This document shows, in pieces, positions 26,787 to 35,884 of a stretch of DNA of 58,146 bases. Within the stretch, counting starts at the first letter, position 1. Every line of letters begins with the position of its first letter. The notes beneath the pieces were generated by a model that worked only from the letters and a program-made list of their open reading frames with translations, did not search any database and had not been told where the DNA came from. The DNA comes from an uncultured Prevotella sp. (GTDB taxonomy: Bacteria > Bacteroidota > Bacteroidia > Bacteroidales > Bacteroidaceae), in assembly GCA_900317685.1 (NCBI GenBank), contig ONHQ01000019.1:1-58146 (forward strand). The letters run 5' to 3'. The translations under genes were made by a program, and so were the position numbers.

Positions 26787-27704
26787 ATGTGGCTGTTTTT
26801 AGCTTTTATGTCCGCTGCCCTGTTAGGCTTCTACGACTCATTTAAGAAGAAGTCGCTCAATGGCAACGCAGTGATTCCCGTGTTGTTTCTCAACACTGTC
26901 TTCTCGTCGCTCATCTTCCTGCCGTTCATCATCCTTTCGGCTACAACCTCCTGCCTTGACGGAAGTATCTTTCATGTGGCCACAGGTGGCTGGGAGATGC
27001 ATAAATATATCGTTCTGAAGAGCTTCATTGTTCTCTCCAGTTGGATCTTCGGCTACTTCGGTATGAAGCACCTGCCGCTGACAATCGTAGGCCCGATCAA
27101 TGCCACACGGCCGGTGATGGTGCTCGTGGGTGCTATGCTCGTCTATGGCGAACAGCTCAACGTGTGGCAGTGGATCGGTGTGCTGTTGGCAGTGGCGTCT
27201 TTCCTGATGCTGAGTCGCTCGGGACGGCGTGAGGGTATCGACTTTAAGCATAACCGATGGATATGGGCGATTGTACTCGCTGCTGTCTTGGGAGCTGTCA
27301 GCGGACTCTATGACAAATATCTGATGGCAGCGCCGGAGGCCGGTGGCATAGGCATCGACCGCATGGCCGTGCAATCGTGGTACAACATCTATCAGATGGG
27401 GCTGATGCTCGTCATGCTGCTCTTGCTGTGGTGGCCTTCCCACAAGAAGACCACACCATTTCGCTGGCATTGGTCGATTATTGGCATCAGCGTCTTTCTC
27501 TGTGCTGCTGACTTTGTCTACTTCTATGCATTGAGTCTGCCGGGCGCGATGATCTCCATTGTGTCGATGATCCGTCGTGGCAGTGTGCTCGTAAGTTTTC
27601 TCTTTGGCGCTCTTGTCTTCCATGAGCATAACCTCAAGGCCAAGGCACTTGATCTGGCTCTCGTACTGCTTGGCATGGTATTCCTCTATATCGGCAGCAA
27701 GTAG
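26787..27704 (+). CDS. EamA/DMT-family transporter
   Basis: A 305-aa inner membrane protein with ten predicted helices in two EamA halves. Marks of the family are the start FLAFMSAALLGFYDSFKKKS, the first-half ending MKHLPLTIVGPINATRPVMV with GEQLNVWQWIGVLLAVASF, and the second-half ending in FGALVFHEHNLKAKALDLALVLLG. Members export or exchange metabolites such as amino acids or sugars; the substrate is not readable. Confidence 0.87.
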   Translation: MWLFLAFMSAALLGFYDSFKKKSLNGNAVIPVLFLNTVFSSLIFLPFIILSATTSCLDGSIFHVATGGWEMHKYIVLKSFIVLSSWIFGYFGMKHLPLTIVGPINATRPVMVLVGAMLVYGEQLNVWQWIGVLLAVASFLMLSRSGRREGIDFKHNRWIWAIVLAAVLGAVSGLYDKYLMAAPEAGGIGIDRMAVQSWYNIYQMGLMLVMLLLLWWPSHKKTTPFRWHWSIIGISVFLCAADFVYFYALSLPGAMISIVSMIRRGSVLVSFLFGALVFHEHNLKAKALDLALVLLGMVFLYIGSK

Positions 27705-27725
27705 ACCTTTGACTAAGCGAAGGAT

Positions 27726-28454
27726 TTAGTATACGATGTCCCAAAGAAACAAACCGTGAGCAGGCATCGACTCGCCGGCATCGGAGCGAGTACCTGTGGC
27801 CACCACCTCGTGGAACTGCTGCAGTGTCATGCGGTGACGCCCTACCTCGAAGAGCGTACCCACCACAGCCCGCACCATGTTGCGGAGAAAGCGGTTGGCG
27901 GCAATCTCGAAATACCACGTTGTCGGTGACGTGCTTACCCATTGGGCTGTGGTGACCTGACAGAGCGTTGTCTTGTTGTCAGCACCGGCCTTGCAGAATG
28001 CTTTGAAGTCGTCCTGCGTGGTGAGCCACTGCGCGGCTTCGTTCATCAGGGTGAAGTCGAGTTTCCAGTGTGTTTCCACAGAGTAGTGACGGAGGAAAGG
28101 ATCGCGCCGGGTGTGGATGAAATAGCGGTAGGTGCGTCGTTTGGCCGAGAAGCGTGCGTGCATGTCCTCGCTGACGCGCTCGGCACGCCCGCAGCTGATG
28201 TCGCGTGGCAGTATGCGGTTGAGGCGGTAACAGAGTTGATCAGTGTCAAGCTCTTTGTCGATGTCGAAGTGACAAACCATTGTACGGGCATGGACACCGG
28301 CGTCTGTACGTCCGGCTCCGGTCACGGCAATCGGTTGGCTGAGCAATGTGCTCAGACACTGCTGCACCTTCTCCTGAACCGACATGCCGTTGGGCTGTAT
28401 TTGCCAGCCATGGTAGGCCGTGCCGTCGAAGCTCAGCCAAAGGAATATTCTCAT
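27726..28454 (-). CDS. truA: tRNA pseudouridine(38-40) synthase TruA
   Basis: A 242-aa synthase that modifies uridines 38-40 in the anticodon arm. The catalytic Asp lies in GAGRTDAGVHARTMVCHF near residue 52; the N-terminus WLSFDGTAYHGWQIQPNG and the C-terminal FLRNMVRAVVGTLFEVGR are also typical. Length is normal. The stop lies 21 bp from the convergent EamA gene. Confidence 0.95.
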   Translation of the reverse strand: MRIFLWLSFDGTAYHGWQIQPNGMSVQEKVQQCLSTLLSQPIAVTGAGRTDAGVHARTMVCHFDIDKELDTDQLCYRLNRILPRDISCGRAERVSEDMHARFSAKRRTYRYFIHTRRDPFLRHYSVETHWKLDFTLMNEAAQWLTTQDDFKAFCKAGADNKTTLCQVTTAQWVSTSPTTWYFEIAANRFLRNMVRAVVGTLFEVGRHRMTLQQFHEVVATGTRSDAGESMPAHGLFLWDIVY

Positions 28455-28473
28455 ATTATATTGTTTTCTTAAT

Positions 28474-29382
28474 CTAAATCTGATTATTTGCTTTATCTAA
28501 ATCTGACGATTTGCTTAAACCAAATCTAATCAATGCCCGATCGTCAAAAGACACATTGCCCAGCATAAGTCCTTTGGTGGCTTTGAACGTGTAGATGTTA
28601 TAGGGGTCGTTGGCTAACTGCTCACAGAGGGCAGCTTCACTGTCTTTTAGTGTTGGACGGAGAAAAGGATAGCCGTCGCTCGCCAACACGATGTCGTGAG
28701 GCTCGTCTTGTCTCAATGGGATCACCTTGACGCCCGGCATGAAGATGTCGAAGCCGTCGATGACAGCATAGGTGCGGTTCTCGCCTTGCATGCTCGCGAT
28801 GAGCTTCGGGAGAATGGCGTCACGGGCATAGTCGTGGACGATTCGCCCGTCCTTTACCATGCCGGGATGCTCTGTCAGCAGGGTAGGGAAGAGACGGCTG
28901 CGCTCCTCGGCAATCGTTGCTTCCGATGGCTTGTCATTGGTGTATAGTTGTCCGTCGACCATGCACTGGCAGTCGCCGATCATCCAAATTTCCTTTCGCA
29001 GAAGACTACAGACCACAGCGCTGGCGCACAGCCGTTGCTCGGGTGAGCGTTGAGGCTGTGAGTCATCCAATGGATAAGCCTGATGGATGACTTGTGTGAC
29101 ACGGGTGCAGAACTCGGTGACACTCAGCGAGGCAGGAGCTTGGCGCAGAAAGTCGCTAATGAGCGTCATGGCATAACGTCCATTGCGCATGGTCGGATGG
29201 TAATGTTTTGGCGTCTTGCTCGTACTGCCGTCGATGACAGCGATATAGTTGTCCGTCACTACGATGCCATCTTCACACGTTGCCGGCGAGTGCTTGCCGG
29301 TGAGCGCTTGCTCAATGACGACGGCCCTTGAACTTGCCGTTGGAGGTGAAGTTAGGGTTGAACGATTTCCGTTTGTCGCCAT
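28474..29382 (-). CDS. PP2C-like protein phosphatase-family protein
   Basis: A 302-aa protein with a weak PP2C pattern: CEDGIVVTDNYIAVIDGSTS (the acidic metal motif near the N-terminus), SAVVCSLLRKEIWMIGDCQC (like the GDSR motif), HDIVLASDGYPFLRP (the SDG motif) and SFDDRALIRFGL (like the DN motif). PP2C enzymes dephosphorylate Ser/Thr with two metal ions. The best start is ATG 29382, which overlaps the ygiQ-family gene by 71 bp; no good start exists after that gene's stop. The C-terminal coding end contains two 23-bp direct repeats (ATCTAAATCTGA starts). Truly catalytic status is uncertain. Confidence 0.6.
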   Translation of the reverse strand: MATNGNRSTLTSPPTASSRAVVIEQALTGKHSPATCEDGIVVTDNYIAVIDGSTSKTPKHYHPTMRNGRYAMTLISDFLRQAPASLSVTEFCTRVTQVIHQAYPLDDSQPQRSPEQRLCASAVVCSLLRKEIWMIGDCQCMVDGQLYTNDKPSEATIAEERSRLFPTLLTEHPGMVKDGRIVHDYARDAILPKLIASMQGENRTYAVIDGFDIFMPGVKVIPLRQDEPHDIVLASDGYPFLRPTLKDSEAALCEQLANDPYNIYTFKATKGLMLGNVSFDDRALIRFGLSKSSDLDKANNQI

Positions 29383-31483
29383 TGCGTTGATCGTTGTTTC
29401 GCTTGTCGCCATAATGTTTGTTGCCGTTTTGTCTTTCGTCGTTTCTTCTGCCAGCGTAAGGCTTGTCGTCGAATTTTCTTCTATCGTAAGGCTTGTCGTC
29501 GAATCTTCTTTCCCCATTGACTTTCGCACTATAGGCTTGTCTGTCGTCGTGATGTCTTTGGTTGCGGTCTCTTCTTCCGTTTGGCTGATGAGCGGCTTTC
29601 TCGGGTGTACTGCCGATGGCCTTGCTGTCGTAATGAACATGACCATGGAAAGGAGCACCGTTGTAGAGCTTCTTGATCAAGTCGGGGCGTCCGATGCGGC
29701 GCAACTCACGCTCTATGCCCTGCCGCTCCTCGGGTTTATACCAGAAGAAGAACTGCCGCTGCGCCAGCTTCTCACGTGGTGTCTTGGCAGAGAAGACCTC
29801 TTCAAGTGTGTAGGGGTCGTAACCCGTATACCACGTCTCGGTGCTGACGGTCATCGGCGTGGGCGTGAAGTCCTGCACCTGCTCAAGGTGAAAGTCCAGG
29901 TCTTTGGTGATGACTGCGAGCTCGGCCATGTCCTCTTCCTGACAGCCAGGATGACTACTTATAAAGTAAGGTATGATCTGCTCTTTCAGTCCCTCCTCCT
30001 TATTGATGCGGTCGAAGATGCGCTTGAACTCATAGAACTGCTCAAACGATGGCTTGCGCATGAGTCGTAGCACTCGGTCGGACGTGTGCTCGGGTGCCAC
30101 CTTCAAGCGTCCGCTGACATGGCTGGTGATGAGCTCTCGGGTATATTGTCTGGCGGCTTCGTTGGCCTTCTCATCCTTACTCTTATAGAGCAGGAGGTCA
30201 TAGCGCACACCGCTGCCGATGAAGCTCTTCTTCACGCCGGGCAATGCGTCGACGGCATGGTAGATGTCAAGCAGACGGGAGAGATCCGTGTTGAGGTTGG
30301 GACAGATCTGTGGGTTGATGCACGACGGCCGCTTGCAGTGCTCACAGGCTTTCTTGTTGCGTCCGCCCATGCCATACATGTTGGCAGACGGACCGCCGAG
30401 ATCAGAGATATAGCCTTTAAAACCGTCCATGGCAATGACCTGACGGGCTTCGCGGAGGATGCTCTCCTTGGAACGGCAGGCGATGAACTTGCCCTGATGG
30501 GCCGAGATGGTGCAGAAGGCGCAGCCGCCGAAACAGCCGCGATGGAGATTGATCGAGAACTTGATCATCTCGTAGGCCGGTATTGTCTTGCCCTTGTATT
30601 TGGGATGAGGCAGACGCGTGTAGGGCAGGTCATAAGCCTCGTCCACCTCTTCCGTTGTCAGAGGAGGATAGGGAGGATTGACGACAGCGAACTTGCCGTC
30701 GACAGCCTGCAACAGTCGCTGGGCGTGCATCTTGTTTGACTCTTCCTCGATATGACGGAAGTTCTCGGCCTCAGCTTTCTTGCTTTGCAAACACTCCTCG
30801 TGAGAGTGGAGTACAATGTCGTCGTCGCTGATGCCCCCAGGGATGTCTTCCTGTTTGCAGAGATAGACAGTCTGCGGGATGTCACGGATGTCCTTGATGT
30901 TGCGTCCCTCTTCGATCTCGCGGCAGAGCTGGATAGTGTTCTTCTCGCCCATGCCATAGAGGATCATGTCGGCACCGCTGTCGCAGAGAATGCATTTCAT
31001 CAACCGGTCCTGCCAATAGTCGTAGTGCGTGAGTCGTCGCATAGATGCCTCGATGCCGCCTAAGACCACGGGCACGTCGGGGAAGAGCTGCTTCAAGATC
31101 TTGGTGTAGACGATGCTGGGATAGTCCGGCCGCATGTCATGGCGGGCATCAGGACTGTAGGCATCGTCGTGGCGCATGCGCCGGTTGGCCGTGTAGCGGT
31201 TGACCATAGAGTCCATGGCACCGGCCGACACAGCAAAGAAGAGCCGTGGGCGTCCGAGTTTCTTGAAGTCGCGGTAGTCGCCATGCCAGTCGGGCTGAGG
31301 TACGATCGCCACTTTATAGCCCTTTGCCTCAAGGAGCCGGCCGATGACAGCCGCGCCAAACGAAGGATGGTCGACATAGGCATCGCCGGAAAAGAGAATC
31401 ACGTCGAGCTCATCCCACCCGCGCAACTCGCATTCCTTGCGGGTGGTGGGAAGGAAGTCTGTCAGCTGATATTTCTGCGTCAT
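29312..31483 (-). CDS. YgiQ-family radical SAM protein
   Basis: A 723-aa protein with N-terminal DUF and the radical SAM cluster motif C-x3-C-x2-C in HRGCFGGCAFCTISAHQGK near residue 320, followed by GYISDLGGPSANMYGMGG and a conserved CKRPSCINPQICPNLN cysteine set. Function of YgiQ is not established. The last 90 residues are a low-complexity basic tail rich in Arg, Asn, Asp and Gly with FDDKPY and GDKRN repeats, resembling an RNA-binding tail; this tail is encoded where the PP2C-like gene overlaps. Confidence 0.92.
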   Translation of the reverse strand: MTQKYQLTDFLPTTRKECELRGWDELDVILFSGDAYVDHPSFGAAVIGRLLEAKGYKVAIVPQPDWHGDYRDFKKLGRPRLFFAVSAGAMDSMVNRYTANRRMRHDDAYSPDARHDMRPDYPSIVYTKILKQLFPDVPVVLGGIEASMRRLTHYDYWQDRLMKCILCDSGADMILYGMGEKNTIQLCREIEEGRNIKDIRDIPQTVYLCKQEDIPGGISDDDIVLHSHEECLQSKKAEAENFRHIEEESNKMHAQRLLQAVDGKFAVVNPPYPPLTTEEVDEAYDLPYTRLPHPKYKGKTIPAYEMIKFSINLHRGCFGGCAFCTISAHQGKFIACRSKESILREARQVIAMDGFKGYISDLGGPSANMYGMGGRNKKACEHCKRPSCINPQICPNLNTDLSRLLDIYHAVDALPGVKKSFIGSGVRYDLLLYKSKDEKANEAARQYTRELITSHVSGRLKVAPEHTSDRVLRLMRKPSFEQFYEFKRIFDRINKEEGLKEQIIPYFISSHPGCQEEDMAELAVITKDLDFHLEQVQDFTPTPMTVSTETWYTGYDPYTLEEVFSAKTPREKLAQRQFFFWYKPEERQGIERELRRIGRPDLIKKLYNGAPFHGHVHYDSKAIGSTPEKAAHQPNGRRDRNQRHHDDRQAYSAKVNGERRFDDKPYDRRKFDDKPYAGRRNDERQNGNKHYGDKRNNDQRNGDKRKSFNPNFTSNGKFKGRRH

Positions 31484-31510
31484 ATCGGAATTATGTGTCA
31501 GAGCTGTTGT

Positions 31511-31843
31511 TTAGTCGTTGACGTTTTGTGGGTCGTTGTCGTCTTCTGTTGGTTGGGCAGCTTTCCACTGCTTGTAGGCATCGACAAGCTGCTGGAGGCC
31601 AAAGGCCTTCATGTTGTTGTTGTAAATGACATCCAGGCAGAGGTCGAGGAGGTCGTTGTCCTTCACGGTCTCAGACTCCAACATTGAGCGCACGTTGAAC
31701 TTCAACTTGTCCAAGACGGGCTCGTCGATGATGCCGTTGCTGTCTACGAGGTTGTCCAAAAGAGAATATTTCTCAATGGTCTGAAGATGTTTCTCGCTGA
31801 TCTCGATACTCCGGGTGCCGGAATGGTTTGCTTGTATTTTCAT
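31511..31843 (-). CDS. small conserved hypothetical protein
   Basis: A 110-aa acidic, mostly helical protein (MKIQANHSGTRSIEISEKHL...) with no signal peptide, cysteine motif or known domain that I recognise. It ends in a disordered acidic tail (TEDDNDPQNVND). It starts 26 bp upstream of the YgiQ-family gene on the same strand and is likely co-transcribed. Function unknown. Confidence 0.65.
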   Translation of the reverse strand: MKIQANHSGTRSIEISEKHLQTIEKYSLLDNLVDSNGIIDEPVLDKLKFNVRSMLESETVKDNDLLDLCLDVIYNNNMKAFGLQQLVDAYKQWKAAQPTEDDNDPQNVND

Positions 31844-31892
31844 AATGTATTGTTTTGAAATTAACTTCTTTATAGAGTGATGGTTATGTTGT

Positions 31893-34784
31893 TTACTTCA
31901 ACAGGAAGTTCAGTATGCCGGTCATCAAGCGTCGCTGCATGTTCTTATCGGTGATACATTCAAAGGGGAAGGCCATTGTGAAGCTACGGTAGTCGTTGCC
32001 TTTGTAGGCTACGGCAGCAGAGTAGCCATTGTTGTACTGCATGGCGCAGACGGCTCCATCAGCAGGCTGGAGAATGTCGGCACGTGTGGCTGCATAGTGG
32101 TCGGCGTTGGGAATGCGATAGAAGTCGAAGTTCTGTTGCAGGCCGTTGACGCCCTGCAATGTATCGGTTTTGAGCGAACCGGAGTAGTTCACTTTCAGTG
32201 TGGCGGACAGCCAGTCTGCCTCTTTGGTTCCCATCATGTCTGCTCCTACATAGGCTCCGCTGACCAAGAGTTTACCACCGCTTCTGGTGTAGGCTGTGAG
32301 TTGTTTTTGAATGTTGTCGGTAAAAGTCTTGTCGTAGACCAATGCGTCGGGAGAGTATTTCTCAAGTCCCAGCACCATGTCGACGGCGTCGAAGTCATGG
32401 AGCGCCACCCGTTTGGTCTCCACAGCGTGGGAGGAACAGCTGACGACATTGTATTTTCCGGAACCGGCTATGGCCTCGACATGGGCTGTGGCAGCATCGA
32501 GGTTGTTGCCCGCAATAACCTTTCCGGCAAGGCTCTCGTCGGTATATCCGAGTCCGTCGGAGCTTTCGCGTCCAATGCGGCTCTTGTTGAAACTCTGCTG
32601 ATAACCCAACCATCCAATCGTCGGTCCGTAGCTTACTCCTATGTCATCTCTCAAGTCGAAGCCCTGCTGGCTGCTGTTGTCGATGACGGTAGGGGCGGAG
32701 AGTCGGTGGAAGCCATTGACGACGAGGATGCTTTTCTGAGCTCCCGATTGCGCGGAAAGGGCAATTTCCTCAGAGGGGAAGCTCTCACCGCCACGGTTGA
32801 TGGCTGTAATCTTGAATCTGTAGAGCACACCGGGCTTCACGTCGAGGTCGACAGATGTGGTCTTTACTTTCTGCCCGTTGTCATAACCGCCTTTGCCGAT
32901 GGCAGTATAGAGGACGAAATAGTCGGGATGTGCGGATGGCTCCTGGGGATCGTCCTGCGCTATCCATGAGACGTGGGCCTGATGACGGCTGTTGATAGTG
33001 ACGGCAGGATCCTTGGGCGACAGAGGTTCGATGATTGTCGGACGGCCGTGCATCGTGTTGACGTAGCGAGCCAGAGTCTTATAGACCGAGCGGGCCATCG
33101 TGAACTTGAAGTGCGGATCCTGCGCCAGCTTCATGTCTGGGAAGTTTTGGTGGGACAGCGTTTCGAGGATTGCCGAGGGCACTTCGGGCACACGGGTCTC
33201 GGAATAGTTGCGGTCCCAAAGGTATCGTTTTGCCCAATTACCATATTTATATGTAAGGTCTCGTGTGAGGTTGTCGAGCAGATCCTTTGCCAGCATCTTC
33301 GAAGCCTGGCGTGTGAGTCCGGAGGAAAGCTGGCCGTCGTTGTAGTTTGTGGTGCAGATGGCCAGGGAACCTACAAGGTCTTTCCCGTTGGGCGCAAAAC
33401 CTGCATCGCTGTGAACGGCCAATGATAATTCAAAGGGTACGTGCTCACCTTCAATGCTAGGTACATAGACAGAACCTCCCGCTAGCCAGTTGAGCATACG
33501 TGAGCGGCTATTGATGTCGTCAGCATAGTCGTCGGAGCCTCCTCGGCTGCTATATATATTATAAGGAGCGCCGGCCCACTGACAGAAATATCTGGAGCCT
33601 TCCAAGACGCGTGGCAGTCCGCTGGTAACGCCACCTCGCGAGATGTTGCCCATGCCGCCACCAAAGCGCACGGCATCTGCAGTGACAATACCACGGCGCT
33701 TGCTCTGGTTGGTGAGCATGACACAGTTGTCGATGCTCTTGCCTTGGTCAAAGTCGAACGTTCCGAGATAGACCCAGGTGCCGCTGCCCATCTGCTGGTT
33801 GACGCGCACCTCCGTGGCCTGCCCTTTGTGAAAGACGACATAATGCGCGTCGTCCACACTCTTGTCGACTGTCTGATAGCTGACGTAGACAGCATAGTGC
33901 CCAGCCTTTTGGAGGCGCGGCTGCCACAGCGCAAAGGTGCCGTTGCCTTTCTTTGTGGTTGTGGTCATTCGGGCTGTGCCGTCTTTGAAGGGATTCTGTC
34001 CGTCGACATAGTTGCCCAGCCGGTATGCGAAGCCCGAACGCGGACAGTTGTTCCATTGTTTGCCCTCGTCTGATTCGGAGTATCCGGGAGCATTGATGCC
34101 GTCGTTGTCCACGATATACTCTTTGGTCTGCAAGTCCCTCTCTCGCGGTGTGTAGACGACAGCCCCCGCATTCTCCAACATCGGTATGAGATAAGGCAGG
34201 ACGATCGTCTCGGTGAAAAGATCCTCGCAAGTGCCGAACAGCGGCGGACGCTGCCATTGCCATTGACCTTTTTTCGCATCGTAGTAGCGGCCATGTGAGG
34301 CCCAAACTACCAAATGACGGTTATAGAGTCCATGGGTGATGCGAAAGGGATGCGACACATTGCTGACCCAAGGCTGGCCGTCGTAGCGAATCTTTCCCCA
34401 AAGAGCGTTGCCCGAGAGTGAGGTATAGTCTGTGGCATAGTTCTCAAGCGGCAGGCCTGAGACGACGATGCTGAGGTCGTAGTCGCGGTAGGCCTTTGGG
34501 AGCAGTTTGTGAACCTTCTTGTAGATTTTGCCGATCTGCTTATCGTTGAGCTCTTGCTGGGCGAAGGAGGGATCCGGCACGACGGTGACCTTCCGTTGCT
34601 TATCGTCGATGCGCAACTCCTTGAGTCTGGGCTGACGGGAGAAGTCGGTATGTTTTGCCTGATAAGAGACAAAGTATGCATTCAAATCCTTCTTGGCCTT
34701 CTCCTGATAGGCAGCATTCTGTGCAGAAATCTGCGTACCGGGGAGGAGCAACAGAGCTAAAGCGAAATAACTTTTATATAGCAT
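31893..34784 (-). CDS. golvesin-domain exported protein with amidase_3-like core
   Basis: A 963-aa exported protein (MLYKSYFALALLLLPGTQIS signal). Residues 150-560 show an interrupted zinc-amidase pattern: His in WASHGRYYD, Glu in FTETIVLPYLIPMLENAG, His in AVHSDAG and Glu in VPSAILETLSHQNFPD. Inside this lies a golvesin/CBM-like region (HYAVYVSYQTV, GTWVYLGTFDFDQG). A fibronectin type III domain follows (VLYRFKITAINRGGESFPS) and then a domain with SILVVNGFHRLS, resembling a C-terminal hydrolase-like fold. Such proteins are annotated as xanthan lyases in Bacteroidales, but the residues suggest peptidoglycan amidase ancestry. ATG 34784 gives the signal peptide. Confidence 0.75.
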   Translation of the reverse strand: MLYKSYFALALLLLPGTQISAQNAAYQEKAKKDLNAYFVSYQAKHTDFSRQPRLKELRIDDKQRKVTVVPDPSFAQQELNDKQIGKIYKKVHKLLPKAYRDYDLSIVVSGLPLENYATDYTSLSGNALWGKIRYDGQPWVSNVSHPFRITHGLYNRHLVVWASHGRYYDAKKGQWQWQRPPLFGTCEDLFTETIVLPYLIPMLENAGAVVYTPRERDLQTKEYIVDNDGINAPGYSESDEGKQWNNCPRSGFAYRLGNYVDGQNPFKDGTARMTTTTKKGNGTFALWQPRLQKAGHYAVYVSYQTVDKSVDDAHYVVFHKGQATEVRVNQQMGSGTWVYLGTFDFDQGKSIDNCVMLTNQSKRRGIVTADAVRFGGGMGNISRGGVTSGLPRVLEGSRYFCQWAGAPYNIYSSRGGSDDYADDINSRSRMLNWLAGGSVYVPSIEGEHVPFELSLAVHSDAGFAPNGKDLVGSLAICTTNYNDGQLSSGLTRQASKMLAKDLLDNLTRDLTYKYGNWAKRYLWDRNYSETRVPEVPSAILETLSHQNFPDMKLAQDPHFKFTMARSVYKTLARYVNTMHGRPTIIEPLSPKDPAVTINSRHQAHVSWIAQDDPQEPSAHPDYFVLYTAIGKGGYDNGQKVKTTSVDLDVKPGVLYRFKITAINRGGESFPSEEIALSAQSGAQKSILVVNGFHRLSAPTVIDNSSQQGFDLRDDIGVSYGPTIGWLGYQQSFNKSRIGRESSDGLGYTDESLAGKVIAGNNLDAATAHVEAIAGSGKYNVVSCSSHAVETKRVALHDFDAVDMVLGLEKYSPDALVYDKTFTDNIQKQLTAYTRSGGKLLVSGAYVGADMMGTKEADWLSATLKVNYSGSLKTDTLQGVNGLQQNFDFYRIPNADHYAATRADILQPADGAVCAMQYNNGYSAAVAYKGNDYRSFTMAFPFECITDKNMQRRLMTGILNFLLK

Positions 34785-34821
34785 TACTACAAGAAAATGG
34801 TTGATGTATGAGAGCAGGAGG

Positions 34822-35388
34822 TCAGTTGTTTTCTTCTGGCAGTCCCGTTGTGAATTTCTCAGGGTGTTTGCCCTGCACATGGATGAAATAGCGTTTCACC
34901 CTCACCATGTCGGCGTCTATATCACCTTGGGGAATGAAGCTGTCGGCACATCTGATGAGCTTCTTGCCATAGTCCAAGGAATAGAGTAGAATAGGAATTT
35001 GGGCTTTCTGTGCAATGAAATAGAATCCCTTCTTCCAGTCGGCATTCAGCGATCGTGTGCCTTCCGGTGTGATGCACAGCCGGAAGGTCGGATTTTTGAT
35101 GGCTGCGTCAGCGAGCGCGTCAGTCATGTGGGAGTGTTTGGCTCTGAAGACTGGTATGCCGCCGATGGAGCGGAAGATAGGACCGAGCGGCCATCGAAAC
35201 CATTCTTTCTTCATCAGAAAGTTGATGCGAATGCCACGTGAGAACATATAGAGCACGCCCATGATGAAATCCCAGTTGCTGGTGTGCGGTGCCAGACAAA
35301 TGATGCATTTCTCTGGGAGTGGCTGCTGATCCTCAATGGTCCATTTCATACGTTTGACAAGAAGCCAATTGCAGAACTGTTGAATCAT
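34822..35388 (-). CDS. 1-acyl-glycerol-3-phosphate acyltransferase-like protein
   Basis: A 188-aa PlsC-superfamily acyltransferase. The catalytic H-x4-D is HTSNWD in APHTSNWDFIMG near residue 35, and the substrate motif is TPEGTRS near 110. It transfers acyl chains in phospholipid or lipid synthesis at the inner membrane. Two ATGs are possible; the second (35388, MIQQFCNWLL) fits the family start. It sits 37 bp before the golvesin gene on the same strand. Confidence 0.85.
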   Translation of the reverse strand: MIQQFCNWLLVKRMKWTIEDQQPLPEKCIICLAPHTSNWDFIMGVLYMFSRGIRINFLMKKEWFRWPLGPIFRSIGGIPVFRAKHSHMTDALADAAIKNPTFRLCITPEGTRSLNADWKKGFYFIAQKAQIPILLYSLDYGKKLIRCADSFIPQGDIDADMVRVKRYFIHVQGKHPEKFTTGLPEENN

Positions 35389-35420
35389 AATCGTGTGTTC
35401 AGAAACCAGCAATCCGACCC

Positions 35421-35693
35421 TTAGCCGAGGTTGCTGATTTGGTCGATGATGTCGGAGATCTGGTGATTGAAGTCGTTGATGAGGTTGGTGTAGTACTGCT
35501 TAGGTTTCATTCCCGGTTCAGGATGTGAGACGCGCTTGACAAAATCGTCGCGCAGGACGATGATGGAAGACAGAAGTTGCTGGGCGTCGGTGCCCTCTTT
35601 CTCTGCACCATACAACGATGCGGCGACAGCCTCAGCGAAGAGGTCGCTGCAGATGCAATTGATGGAATGCTTTAAATCCTTTTTCTTAGCCAT
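35421..35693 (-). CDS. small conserved hypothetical protein
   Basis: A 90-aa helical cytoplasmic protein (MAKKKDLKHSINCICSDL...) with two cysteines near the N-terminus (CICS). I recognise no domain. It is the first gene of the minus-strand run that continues into the acyltransferase, 32 bp downstream. Function unknown. Confidence 0.65.
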   Translation of the reverse strand: MAKKKDLKHSINCICSDLFAEAVAASLYGAEKEGTDAQQLLSSIIVLRDDFVKRVSHPEPGMKPKQYYTNLINDFNHQISDIIDQISNLG

Positions 35694-35833
35694 AATAGTA
35701 ATGATTAAGTGAGTGATACTTTATTTTTCTCCAAAGATAAGAAAAAAAGATGAAACGTCGCTCGTTGTGCAAAAAAAATGTTTCAAAAACAGGTTTTCTT
35801 TCTTTTTTCTTCTCATTTCTCAATGAAATAATG

Positions 35834-35841
35834 TACTTTTG
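35834..35841 (+). promoter_or_regulatory. -7 element of the pfp promoter
   Basis: TACTTTTG lies 43 bases before the pfp start codon; the -33 element is not obvious. Confidence 0.45.
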
Positions 35842-35884
35842 CATGTAGTATACTGTTTTTAATTATTTAATCGAACTTTCTAAA

